From the NCBI GenBank assembly GCA_022577435.1, contig JAKOON010000068.1:1253488-1317487 (forward strand): 64,000 bases of DNA, written 5' to 3'. The notes under the pieces are model-generated. The model was not told the DNA's origin. It was given only the letters and a program-made list of their open reading frames with translations, and did no database searches. Source of the DNA: Embiotoca jacksoni (taxonomy: Eukaryota; Chordata; Actinopteri; Embiotocidae). Each line of letters begins with the position of its first letter. Within the stretch, counting starts at the first letter, position 1. Below are positions 24,701 to 32,500 of the stretch, piece after piece. Position numbers and translations under genes: made by a program.

Positions 24701-25104
24701 ACCAGGAATGCAATAAAGCTGGAGGGACTTACCCACGGTGGCAGCTCTGTTGTGGGCACGCTTTGCTTCACCGCTTTCTCCTCATGCTCCAGGAAAGCCA
24801 AGGCACGGTTTATCCTGTAGTCCTTACCGCCGTGGTTCTTCCTCCAGTAGAACAGCGCGGCGAGTCCGATCAGAACCCAGCTGAAGCTGAACTCGAAGTA
24901 TCCCAAGACGTAGATGGGGAAGATGATGGCGAAGGTCTTGGCGAATTTAATCCACATCTGGGTGACGTCCGTCAGGGACGACTGCTGCTCTTCCTCCGGG
25001 GACAGTGGCGGGCCCACGGTGGCGCTCACCGGGGTGCTGGGCGCCGGGGCGGGTCCGTTGGCCCGGACGCCCGGTCCCGCCGAACCCTCCATCCTGTTAC
25101 TCAT
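2622..25104 (-). CDS. esyt2: Extended synaptotagmin-2, partial (3' end outside window)
   Basis: Extended synaptotagmins sit in the ER membrane, bind plasma-membrane phosphoinositides through C2 domains and move glycerolipids with an SMP domain at ER-plasma membrane contacts. Thirteen coding exons, listed separately, join in frame with GT-AG junctions into 487 codons. Residues 52-88 form a hydrophobic hairpin, about 125-322 the SMP domain, 323-455 C2A with linker, and 456-487 the start of C2B. C2A keeps the acidic loop motifs KSDPYG and FDEDTDKDDF expected for calcium binding. Sequence such as LRFPVPKG, KGKSDPYG, IKADRGQANDGLSSAL and LDSARNLP fits ESYT2 better than ESYT3 or ESYT1. The N-terminus before the hairpin (about 51 residues) is shorter than in human ESYT2. 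Later C2B, C2C and the stop lie left of position 1; I found no further exon in 1..2621. Which teleost duplicate (esyt2a or esyt2b) this is cannot be decided here. Confidence 0.95.
2805..2894 (-). CDS. esyt2: esyt2 coding exon 12, end of C2A
   Basis: Thirty codons (residues 426-455), starting WFALDDVPTGKLHLKLEWL and ending DKLDQ. Matches the C-terminal strands of C2A. Acceptor CCTCAG, donor GTTCGA (weak but phase-consistent). Confidence 0.94.
3603..3651 (-). CDS. esyt2: esyt2 coding exon 11, C2A domain
   Basis: One base plus 16 codons (residues 409-425), LMIDIAELQKEQKIDE. Equivalent to the LMIDLIEVEKERLLDE segment of human ESYT2. Acceptor TTTCAG, donor GTGATC. Confidence 0.92.
3765..3847 (-). 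CDS. esyt2: esyt2 coding exon 10, C2A domain
   Basis: Twenty-seven codons plus two bases (residues 382-408), ALVYDHSAQNLEVELFDED followed by TDKDDFLG. The acidic cluster is the second calcium-binding loop of C2A. Donor GTAGCG. Confidence 0.95.
4288..4464 (-). CDS. esyt2: esyt2 coding exon 9, C2A domain
   Basis: Fifty-nine codons (residues 323-381). Begins GILRIHLMEAQDLPGKDKFL and contains KGKSDPYGVVQVG and NPKWNEVYE, the first half of C2A including the aspartate of the SDPY calcium-binding loop. Acceptor CACCAG, donor GTGAGT. Confidence 0.96.
4502..4560 (+). repeat. (GT)n microsatellite inside a 100-nt esyt2 intron
   Basis: About 29 uninterrupted GT units between esyt2 coding exons 8 and 9. 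On the esyt2 transcript it reads (CA)n and begins a few bases after the 5' splice site. Confidence 0.97.
4565..4685 (-). CDS. esyt2: esyt2 coding exon 8, end of SMP domain
   Basis: One base plus 40 codons (residues 282-322), with VVLPNRITIPLVG and LAQLRFPVPK, the conserved end of the SMP domain before C2A. Acceptor TCTCAG, donor GTAACA. The donor runs almost directly into a CA microsatellite. Confidence 0.95.
4899..4977 (+). repeat. (GT)n microsatellite
   Basis: About 39 GT units; one arm of an inverted pair with the CA array at 5095-5171. Confidence 0.97.
5095..5171 (+). repeat. (CA)n microsatellite
   Basis: About 38 CA units on the plus strand, lying 117 bases after the GT array of the same length. 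Confidence 0.97.
5551..5815 (-). repeat. Dispersed short element, family A copy 1
   Basis: Reverse-orientation copy of the recurrent unit whose core reads GAGTGCCACTAGAGGTCGGC then CTCCCATTCAACTTCTCTCA on its forward strand. Nearly identical to the copies at 17868 and 47385. An open frame of 85 codons on the plus strand (from 5609) is shared with other copies but has no recognisable domain. Confidence 0.85.
7217..7298 (+). repeat. (GT)n microsatellite
   Basis: About 41 GT units in an esyt2 intron. Confidence 0.97.
7623..7678 (-). CDS. esyt2: esyt2 coding exon 7, SMP domain
   Basis: Eighteen codons plus two bases (residues 264-281), LLDINWTGLTNMLDIPGV. Matches the INWTGLTN motif of ESYTs. 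Donor GTAAGT; the split codon is completed as Asn by the next exon, giving GVNGLCDN. Confidence 0.94.
8743..8780. repeat. Perfect 16-bp inverted repeat
   Basis: Arms 8743-8758 and 8765-8780 are exact reverse complements, separated by six bases. AT-only arms; could form a cruciform. Confidence 0.9.
9009..9058 (+). repeat. (GT)n microsatellite
   Basis: About 25 GT units. Confidence 0.96.
9365..9421 (+). repeat. G-rich tract, possible G-quadruplex
   Basis: Runs of three to eight G interspersed with (GGT)n over about 57 bases; ample G runs for a quadruplex on the plus strand (template strand of esyt2). Confidence 0.8.
9540..9905 (+). repeat. Dispersed element, family A copy 2 (diverged)
   Basis: Forward copy: CTTAAAGTGCAATACCA, GGCCACTAGGGGCTCC, TTCTCTCATGAAATAC, then a GTGGGCGGGGC tail and CCAAATATGG. 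Several internal deletions relative to the copy at 39318. Confidence 0.75.
11762..11851 (-). CDS. esyt2: esyt2 coding exon 6, SMP domain
   Basis: Thirty codons (residues 234-263), beginning LHGVMRVVMEPLLGDMPLIG and ending VFFLKKP; highly conserved in ESYT proteins. Acceptor CTTGCAG, donor GTGAGT, phase 0 at both ends. Confidence 0.95.
12941..13290 (+). mobile_element. Widespread teleost non-autonomous repeat (class unresolved)
   Basis: AAAAAAGTTGGAACCCCGTG, TTTGCAAATCACGTGAA and GTCAGCAACACGTCCCAAAA match a repeat I recognise from many fish genomes; a DNA-transposon origin is likely but I cannot assign a superfamily. It lies in the esyt2 intron between coding exons 6 and 5. A short related piece occurs at 49445-49570. 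Confidence 0.65.
13402..13474 (-). CDS. esyt2: esyt2 coding exon 5, SMP domain
   Basis: One base plus 24 codons (residues 209-233), FVGNTEIDVDIKKYYIRAG then IQSIQ. Matches the ESYT2 SMP segment after DLQ. Acceptor GTTTAG, donor GTATGA. Confidence 0.93.
13599..13675 (-). CDS. esyt2: esyt2 coding exon 4, SMP domain
   Basis: Twenty-five codons plus two bases (residues 184-208), starting PLRVNGVKVYTENVDK and ending DLQV. The donor is AG|GTAAAT. An earlier GTCAGG could serve as a donor, but only the later site restores the conserved VSFVG join with the next exon. Confidence 0.92.
13720..13742 (+). repeat. T homopolymer run
   Basis: Twenty-odd T within the esyt2 intron between coding exons 4 and 3, reading as A on the transcript. 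Confidence 0.9.
13798..13845 (+). repeat. (GAA)n microsatellite
   Basis: About 15 GAA units in the same intron; (TTC)n on the esyt2 transcript, 219 bases from the acceptor-side boundary of coding exon 3's neighbour intron. Confidence 0.93.
14064..14198 (-). CDS. esyt2: esyt2 coding exon 3, SMP domain
   Basis: Forty-five codons (residues 139-183), from TVKQMWPFICQF to FTKIDMGDK. The MWPFICQF and EKLFRETIEPAV segments are characteristic of the ESYT SMP domain. Acceptor CCTTCAG, donor GTGACG, phase 0 at both ends. Confidence 0.94.
14199..15186. other. esyt2 intron between coding exons 3 and 2
   Basis: Non-coding. Includes one copy of a weak three-member family near 14325-14400 and an AT-rich stretch ending in CTATAAATAAAG at about 14750, which resembles the 3' tail of a retroelement but is too degraded to name. 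Confidence 0.6.
15187..15228 (-). CDS. esyt2: esyt2 coding exon 2 (42 nt)
   Basis: A 14-codon exon reading VHYPDVERVEWLNK (residues 125-138), matching the family segment that opens the SMP domain. It lies between an acceptor ending TTGTAG and a donor GTACGA, phase 0 on both sides. It is separated from coding exon 1 by a 9.5-kb intron. Confidence 0.93.
16545..16815 (+). repeat. Dispersed element, family A copy 3
   Basis: Starts CTGTATATAAAAATGGACGT, then CTTAAAGTGCAATACCA, CACTGGGGA, CTCCCATTCAAACTTCTCTC and CCCTCCTTCTGG. A run of 14 G interrupts it. The immediately preceding GTGGGCGGGGCTT at 16319 may be the tail of another copy. Confidence 0.75.
17158..17218 (-). mobile_element. LINE-type 3' tail fragment
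   Basis: (TAGG)n followed by TTTACTTTATTAATCCCCGA GGGG-type sequence; the reverse complement ends CCCCTCGGGGATTAATAAAG plus a short tandem tail, the typical 3' end of fish L2/Rex-like LINEs. Same tail, opposite strand, at 36812-36866. Confidence 0.65.
17868..18205 (+). repeat. Dispersed element, family A copy 4
   Basis: Forward copy from the TAGCTTTCAGG head through the core and GTTTGATTGACAGGCCTGTG to the GGTTACAGCTG tail. Over about 190 bases of the core it differs from the 47385 copy by about one substitution and a three-base gap. Confidence 0.9.
18211..18238. repeat. Perfect 12-bp hairpin at end of a repeat copy
   Basis: TGATGTCAGATT and AATCTGACATCA are exact reverse complements around the loop AGGC, immediately right of a family A copy. 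Confidence 0.9.
18635..18656 (+). repeat. Short (TG)n microsatellite
   Basis: About 11 TG units. Confidence 0.9.
18990..19140 (+). mobile_element. Possible degraded retroelement 3' end
   Basis: TTTTTGATTCTATCTGG, GTTCAGCACTTTG and TTATAAATAAAC in this order resemble 3' ends of fish retroelements; similarity to the stretch ending near 14760 is loose. Identity not established. Confidence 0.35.
21664..21741 (+). repeat. (GT)n microsatellite
   Basis: About 39 GT units; the surrounding long frames on both strands are microsatellite artefacts. Confidence 0.97.
24733..25104 (-). CDS. esyt2: esyt2 coding exon 1: N-terminus and membrane hairpin
   Basis: Encodes residues 1-124. An acidic, Pro/Ala-rich head is followed by a long hydrophobic stretch (residues 52-88, containing FSFSWVLIGLAALFYW) matching the ER-anchoring hairpin of ESYT2, then a basic, charged segment ending LPPW. 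The donor at the 3' end is a strong GTAAGT. Two in-frame ATGs are possible: 25104 (MSNRMEG) and 25092 (MEGSAG). I chose the first; the sequence just upstream (ending TTTGCAG at 25112-25118) looks like a splice acceptor, so a non-coding exon probably precedes it. The open frame continues past the donor to 24463, but that part has no ESYT similarity and is intron. Confidence 0.92.
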
Positions 25105-26341
25105 TTCCCCTCTGCAAATCAATTTGTTTTGGACAGTAAGTTTTTACAGCAAGTGTCAGTCAGTGCTTCCTTGTCACACACACACACGACGCCAACAAAG
25201 CTGCGACTGTTTCAACACTACAAAGCAGAGGCCTTAAGGCTGCGAGATTTCTATCTCCACAAGCAAAATGCTTCAGTTACGGCTGAAGTAATGCCCTGAG
25301 GAATAAAATCAACATCAGGCTTGACAATGCCACACTAAGTTACTACACTGAGCACCACAAGTGCACAAAGACATTCAGTGTATCACTAGTTATGTGTATT
25401 AAGGCTCGACTCGTATACTGTGACACAAAGAACCCAAAGACAGACCACGTTGTGCTAAATTAGAAAAAAAAAATTGGTTTAAATAACACTGTGATAAAAA
25501 TTGGAAAGAATCAAACCAAGTAGGTGTCACTGAAAAAGCTTAAAAAATAAAATTGATCTTCAGAATTGGTACATCAAAAATGTCTATTTCTGTCGTAAAA
25601 ACAAAACAAAAAGTTGCATGCAAACACTGAAAAATACACAAAAGCTACGAGTAGATCCACGCTGGACCAAAGAATGTCTTTTTTATTTGATCTGTGAACA
25701 TGTTTTCGCAACCTACACACTGCATATCCAGACAGGCTGCAGGCTGTCATTCCAGCCTCTGTATCGAGAAGGCGTCATGCGAAGCTCCTTACTAAAAATG
25801 TTCACTTTTTGTTGGCTGTATTCCTAATACAGAAGGCAACAGGAAAGAATCGGATTTAATATATGTTTGAAAACGATTAGAACCACTCTTTGAATCGGCC
25901 TTAATTTAAAATGCCAACACACGTTATTTTAAGTCGTACTTCAACTTTGAAAAGTGCCTCACCCCAATTTCCTGCTGGCCAAACACAACCGCCGTCGATG
26001 GCAACGAACAAGCGTAAAGCAGTTAGGAAAGTAGAGGTTTCACTGACAAATGTGTTGTTTTATTTGAATGCGTAGACGCCGAATAGTAGAGCACCGATGA
26101 CAAAATCCGGCAAGTACTTTAAAGGTCGGTTACGGTGTGTGTAAATTCACCGGTAAGTGAAGCGACTCTTAATGCGCAGATTTTTTGAACGGAGTCTGTC
26201 ATGACGCCACAGAGTGACACGTATTAAAAGGCTACGACTCTTTTTTTTTTTTTTTTTCCAGTACTGCGCACAAACCACAACACCAACGAGGAAAACTTCT
26301 TCTTCTTCTACGCTTCTACGACAAAGGAGCAGCAGACTCAC
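25105..26341 (-). other. Inferred esyt2 5' UTR intron
   Basis: If the first exon is as proposed, this 1.2 kb is intron. Nothing coding is recognised on either strand; AT-rich on the left, rising in CpG towards 25980 and beyond. Confidence 0.4.
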
Positions 26342-26600
26342 CGGTTTCCGCCCGAGACATTCGCTCTCCTGTTGAAAACAAAATAAACTACAGCTCACTC
26401 CGCCTTGGCTGGTTCACTGCATTCCGACCCGCTAAACTCTGACAGCCCTCCTTCCCTCTTCGGCGCATCCGACCCGAGCCCGCAGGAAGCTGTCATCGCG
26501 GGAAAGAGGTCAGACTCCGACGAGGGGAGGGAGCTCCAGACCGCGAACACGGCAACAGGCCCGGGCGCCATCTTGTGGCGGGGAAACAAAACGACATGGG
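26340..26600 (-). promoter_or_regulatory. CpG-rich candidate promoter of esyt2 with YY1-like site
   Basis: This block is much richer in G+C and CpG than the AT-rich flanks. Minus-strand CAAGATGGCGCC at 26564-26575 resembles the YY1 element often found just downstream of TATA-less housekeeping start sites. No convincing TATA box is visible. Position and orientation fit esyt2; use in the other direction towards vipr2 is possible but unsupported. Confidence 0.5.
26342..26575 (-). other. esyt2: Inferred non-coding first exon of esyt2
   Basis: A strong donor (ACCG|GTGAGT) lies at 26342 on the minus strand, and coding exon 1 starts with an acceptor-like TTTGCAG at 25112-25118. Joining them makes a 5' UTR of about 240 nt with a 1230-nt intron. 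The right boundary is a guess based on the YY1-like motif. Nothing resembling ESYT is encoded; a short ATG frame starts at 26360 (see findings). An ORF of about 60 residues through this stretch has no recognisable domain. Confidence 0.45.
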
Positions 26601-26740
26601 ACAGCGGAAGGAAGCGTTTAAAAAAAATAAAGTTTTTATTTTAATATATTTCAAATTTGACACACTTAAATATTGTTGTTTTTTTTTTAATCGAAAGTTG
26701 TATCAACCTCCTCCGACTTTACCTTGAATAGGGAGCACTT

Positions 26741-26785
<45 letters not shown>

Positions 26786-29494
26786 GCACTTAAAATGGCA
26801 CTTACTTATAGCACTTTGTAGTTTGGCTTTCTTGAAGAAAATTGTATTGTAAAAAAAATAAATGAAAAGCCAGTTAATTTCACCCATTTTTGCTATTTTT
26901 ACAAACAGAAGAAAAACTTGACAAAAGTTTGTGTGGTGTTGTGGTTTTTTTTAAGAAAAATGTGGTTTTATTTGGTCTGGGTAGAGAACATGCAGTCATA
27001 TACCCCCTTTTTTACATTTGTACTAATATAAGTAATGCTACAAAACTGGGTTTAAACAATTGGCTATTTGGGGTTGTGTTTTCACAAATTTAATATATCT
27101 AAAAATGGACATTTAAAACCATCTTTGGTGGTTTCTCTGTTAATCTATTTCAGTCTAAATAAATAGTTTTTTTTCTTACAGAGACCCGGTCCAATGAGAT
27201 AATGGGATGCATAATTTTTTTTTTTCCTAAAACAGTGCAGTCTCCCTGTTTCTCCATCTCCAATTAAAAATATAAATATTTCACAAATCTGATCTGAGGT
27301 TTTAAACTGATGAAAAACTTTTACCACGATGTCTTGGTGACCGTTTCAAAACTTCATTTGGTGTCCAGATCTATTTAATACTACTTTTCCCCTTTTAAAT
27401 TTGACTTTTTTTTTTTATCCTATTGTTACCTGTAATGCAGAAAGCTTAAACCTCATTGTAGTCTGCAGTGGAAAAATTAAGCCATGCAGGTGTTTTAAGA
27501 AATATAACTAGATTTAGAGCATGCTGCCATCTTTTCTCTCCACTAGATGTCATGAAAGTGTTTGAAAACTGAAGCATCGCCACCAAATGTGGAGTCTGCT
27601 TTAAAAAAACGTTTAAAAAAAGCTCTGAGGGAAATAAAAAGTTAACGTTTTGATCAAAATTGTTGTCTTTTTGGACACAAATTGTTGTCATTCATTTCTT
27701 TTTTTTTAAAGTGTGCTTGATAACTGTTGAGAATGAAACTAAATCACGGCGGTTATGTTGGCGCCGGGTTTTTTTTGTTCTGACCTTCTGAGCAAAACAC
27801 CAAGTGAACAAAATGTTTTGTATTTCAGCTCAGTTTATTCAACTTTTCAGTCCAATAACCTTCAAATATTACTGAGAGAATCATCACCTATCTCTCTACA
27901 GCTCTACGTAACTCTGCCGAGCATCACAGTGATTATTTTCAACTCTTAAAAAAGTATTCTTCTTTTTTTTTTACATACAATTGTCCTGCCTGGGTTCCCT
28001 CAGAAAGCTCTTTTGTGTTGTTTTTGGCTTCAGCGTGAAACTGTTTTAAAAGAAAAAACAAAAAAACACGCTGTAAGCTGTTAAACTGCAGTTAGCAACG
28101 ACCCAGTGAACATCTTGGAGCATTTAGCAGCTTAAAAGAGACAGTTAATTCCCTCCGGAGGTGGCAGAGCTGTGAATATACTGTTGGACTTCAACAATTT
28201 ATCAAATGGAGGATAATGTTGCTCTGCGACTGCTGGAGGTGTCGATGAGCAGCATCAGCTGGAAAAGAAAATGTTTTTGTCAATGTTGTGTTTAAAAGTT
28301 GTTTCTGCTGCTCTGCTGCTCAAAAAAAAAGAAAAAAGTAAGTTATTGCAGTTTTAAGTGAACGGAGCACTTCAATTTTACATAATAGGTCTGATTTGAG
28401 GAATCTGAAGACTTTATTCTTGTCAGTCTATTTTTATACAACAAAATATATTTTACAAAAAGGGCAATAATTTCATAATTAATAAACATTTGAAATGTTG
28501 AAAGGGTTGGATATCATGTATGTTTTATTATAACTACAGAAAGATAGTTTTTAATGACATAAAGATGCTTTCAGGGATGAAAAAAAGTAACCTCACACTT
28601 TCCTTGTTGATGATAATGTAAATAAAACGGAGTGTTTTACAGGCTTTGAGTCCAAAGAGTCTCGAAGCTGATGAAGTTCTCCGTGATGTACGCTGCTGCT
28701 CTGAAAGGAAGGCACTTCATCCTGAACACATTTTTATGATTTCAATCCCTTTTCAGCCACTTGAGAAAAGTTCCTTTGTAAACAAAAAAAAATTATACGG
28801 TTTCATTTTTATCTTGATTTTTTTCTTTATCAGATCTAGTCTTGATGAATTAATAGCAAATATATGAGCACATTTATCAACTGTTATCATTTAAATATGG
28901 TAAATTTCACTGTCTACCTTTGGTGACTTGCCCTCAACAAAAAACATTGTCCCCATCTTACCCGCCCTTTTGACTCCATTCAACTTCTTTCTGTTCCCCC
29001 AGAAAATTGACAGAAAATTGGGAGTTTCCATGAAAAGCTTTACTGATCTGTGAACGTCATAGTTTGGTGCAATAGTTTGATTCGTCTTCCTACATCCAAT
29101 TTTCTAAAATAAACTGGACACTGTATTGATTCTATAGTATAACTGCAATCCCCCGGTGTAGCTTTTATTTTGAAAGTCCCTACCGGAAGTGTAGCTGCTA
29201 ATCAACAGTGAACTTGGCAGCAGCAGAAGTCAGCTGAGTGGAGCTGGTCCTTCTCGGTACATTCAGATGAGTGGAAGCGACCAGTGGATAAAACGCGACT
29301 CAGGCTCGGCTTTTTTATTAATTCATGCGCGTTTTTTTGTTTTTTTCATTAATGGATTTAATAAAAAAAAAAACATTTTGATGTGTTTTTTTTTTTTTTT
29401 TTTTTTTACCGGCATGAAAAAGTCCGAAGAGGAGTTTAAATGAAGTGTTTTTAACCCGAGGACACCCGACTGGCTTCTACCTGAGGAATAAAAG
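26600..29494. other. Intergenic region between divergent esyt2 and vipr2
   Basis: AT-rich with no recognised exon, including none matching WDR60/DYNC2I1. Contains a (TAA)n array. The last 250-300 bases, around 29200-29494, are the likely vipr2 promoter and 5' UTR; GATAAAA at 29288 is only a weak TATA candidate. Confidence 0.6.
26741..26785 (+). repeat. (TAA)n microsatellite
   Basis: About 15 TAA/ATA units. Confidence 0.95.
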
Positions 29495-29545
29495 ATGAAA
29501 AGTTTGCTCCTCTTCAGCGTTTGTCTCTCGACGTGTCCGCTCGTG
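29495..29545 (+). CDS. vipr2: vipr2 coding exon 1: signal peptide
   Basis: Seventeen codons, MKSLLLFSVCLSTCPLV, a short basic-hydrophobic signal sequence, followed by donor GTGAGT. No similarity search supports this start; it rests on position, hydrophobicity, the phase-0 join to exon 2 and a total length equal to the human protein. Upstream sequence back to about 29200 is probably 5' UTR. Confidence 0.85.
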
Positions 29546-32500
29546 GTGAGTCTTTTTTTTTTGTATTTATTTTATTTTTTTTAAAGGTGTTCACAGGTGT
29601 TTTAGTGACTCAAATGACTCATTCAAACATACTGTGGTATTTTACAGCAATAATAAAGCTCTGCACACCTTGATGTAAGTTAGTTTGGTCTCTTTTAGTG
29701 CAGTTATCCCTTTAACCAGTTTCATTATCAGTTAATATGCTCAATATTTTCTGCAATGTTTGGGTTATAAAATATTTTAAAAATGGAGGGAAAACATCAA
29801 GGAAATGTCGATTAATCGTTTTGGCAGCAACTTTAAACAGCAACCATTTTGATATTTCCAGTAATATTAGAAGTCAATGCAAGAAAAACTAAATCCCCAA
29901 ATTTTAATTTGAATTATCTGTGAAAGTTGGGATACGAAACAAGAATTTCTTGCAGCCCTCGTTTTATTGTCTGATTAATATCCAGAGTCCAAATATATTA
30001 AGTTTTACTGTCATATTAATAATTTTAAAAAAGCTGCAGATTTTTGACTGTAAATGACTTTAGTTGATTAATCTGTTTACACAATGTTTGACTAAAGATA
30101 TAGAAATGGTTCCAGCTCTACTCGATTAAAGCATGATGTGATATTAAATTGTGTTTATGTTAATTAATTGTAGAAGTGTAGTCCTGTATAAAACTTTGGA
30201 CCCTTTCTGTCAAAACTCTACCCAAAGCTCCAATAATTAATCGATTTATGAACTGATTTGTTCATAAATTAATCATTTTTAGGTGAATATACAAAACAAA
30301 ATGGGAGTAGAATTTTATATTTTGTGAATTGTAGGACCATCAACTGAATTTTTTTTATTTTATTTTTTTATTCTTCCCTGTTAATTGGACGATTCAAGCA
30401 AGTCAAATAAATAATGAACAAATTAACACATAAAAAAAAGAGCTAGAACAATCTAATGTGAAGATCTTCTGTTAGGCTGAATATATCTCGGTACTAAACA
30501 AGACATCTGAAGTCATCAACTTTTACTGTTTACAGACATTTTATTAGCAGAATGATAGATTCATTAATCATGAAAATAAGTGGCAGGTAATCAATAACCA
30601 GAATAATTTTCACTGCTGAATCGTCTTCTATCATCTATGTGTTCATTAATTAAGATCATTTGCTGAAATACTCTATTTTGGTTGGTTTCTTTTTAAAGCA
30701 ATGCCTCAGATATTACCCCACTTTTATTTTCCCGTCCTTCACACTTTATGTGTCCGTTTCCTGTGTTGATCCACCTCGCAGGATAAACACTGGCAGTGCT
30801 CTCGTCTCTCTTCTGTCTCTCTCTCCTTAAGCCTCTTTTCCTAAAAGCTGACTGGGCTGTAGAAATGTTCACATCACCCAAAACAAATTTGAGGGTTTAA
30901 TCATCTAACTGGTGAACGCTGCCACCCCAAATACACCAAAAAATAAACCTTGGCTCGAGCGCTGATCCCTCTGCAATCTCACTCGCCCCTTCGATTTTTA
31001 CAGGAGGAATCCAGTGTCGGTATTTCCTCACGGGACACTTTGGAAGGATGGACGGATACCAAAGCGACTGCAGCAAAACGTGAGATAGTCACGCTTTGGG
31101 CCGTCGAGGCGTGAAAGTTTCACGTTTTCCTGTAGTGGACGAAAATGAAACCCACTGCATACTTACAGCCGTGTGATTTACAGGAAAATGAAAGTTTTAG
31201 CAAATCAAAACACGTGGCTGGAGTTCGGAAACAAAAAAAAACAACTCAAGAAAAGCATTGTCACCTCCTGGATTCAAACTACATCATCCTGTATGGCCAG
31301 TCTGCCACTAATATCTGCAAAAAAAAATGTCCCTTTGTATTGGTCTCATATGACTGATAATGACATGACATTTAGGTGCGTGTAAGTTTCACGCATTACA
31401 AAACGTGTAACTTTTACGCCTTGACGGCCCAAAGCGTGGTTATCTCAAGTGTTTTAGTTGTTTGCCGTAGTGGGACCGGCGTGTCTATTTCAGGCTTTGT
31501 CGTGATACCGGGTTGGACACAGAACTACCATCGACTTTAACTCAGCACATTGATGTAACACAGACTGACAATTTACGAGGATAATTAGGAGTCGATGAAG
31601 CTGCGTTTCCTTAATTTGGAGCGCAGCAGGGACTCAGGTGTGAGCGGGCTGTCGGCCACGGCGGCATATCAAGCTCATCCGTCTGCACACGGGCAGCAGG
31701 ATGTTTGGTGCCGGTCCAAACTGTGTTGTGTTCTGATGAGAGGCAGAGGAGGAGTCGTGTAGAAAACCTTTCATCCTGCCAACACTCTCACGTCAACTTG
31801 TCTGTGCTAATTATTTTTTTTTTGTGTGATATGATTTGGCAGAACAGGAGGGAACTGATGCTCGGATTCAGTTTGAGAAATGTGTTACCACACATCTGCA
31901 AAACAATTGTTTTTATTCAGGAAAGGAGGAAAGAAACCCGTCATTTTTTTTTTCCATCATTTATGTTCCTTTTGAAGTTGACCAAAAGTTGGAGGCAAAA
32001 CTCAGGAAAAAATCTAAATGCATTTCTGTGTAACCACCCAAAATGTTGCTTTGGACACGTGGACGAAAGGGCAGTCGATGCTAAAACTTTCAGAACCATT
32101 GCAAACTAAAAAACAAAAATGTAAACAAAATCAATTCCAAAAGCGACAAGAAGTCAATGCAAATGTGCTAAGATGGGTTCTCTTTTACTTTCTCTTTTAA
32201 CAGCTCGAACAGCTGGTGTTTTGTATGAACTGAAATCTAATTATAATTAATTAGATTACAATCGAGGGGAAAAAGCTGTTCGCATCTAACCAGCAAGAAA
32301 ACCAAAAGAAAGAAAACTTATTTACAGCTGGAGAATAAGCCCTACCTAATAATATGAGCAGCATGAATGTTAACATCGCAAAAAAAAAAAGTCAGTGACT
32401 GCTCCTGTTGCGCGGGAACAGTGCGCAGCACCGTGACGTGCACGAAGCACAGATAAGTTGTAAAACTTCGTGAGTAAGTAATCCCAGTTTCATCGCTTGA

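Larger units (their letters stand above)
15229..24732. other. Large esyt2 intron 1 (coding exons 2 to 1)
   Basis: No exon recognised on either strand over 9.5 kb. Contains G runs near 16152 and 16201, two family A copies, a LINE-type tail at 17158, a 12-bp hairpin at 18211, GT arrays at 18635 and 21664 and assorted AT-rich sequence. Nothing else is identifiable. Confidence 0.7.

Noticed and set aside
24463..24732. Open-frame extension beyond esyt2 coding exon 1
   Set aside because: It follows a strong GTAAGT donor, has no ESYT similarity, and exon 2 (VHYPDVERVEWLNK) restores the family sequence.
26395..26589. A 64-codon minus-strand frame in the CpG-rich block
   Set aside because: CpG-rich sequence has few stops; no recognisable domain, and position suits a 5' UTR.
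26600..29494. Possible WDR60/DYNC2I1 exon expected from human gene order
   Set aside because: Read on both strands; no WD-repeat or recognisable WDR60 segment with splice sites.
31075..31455. Hairpin precursor RNA from the inverted termini
   Set aside because: The arms are about 270 bases apart and the interior matches the second element; a transposon-like element explains it better than a microRNA.
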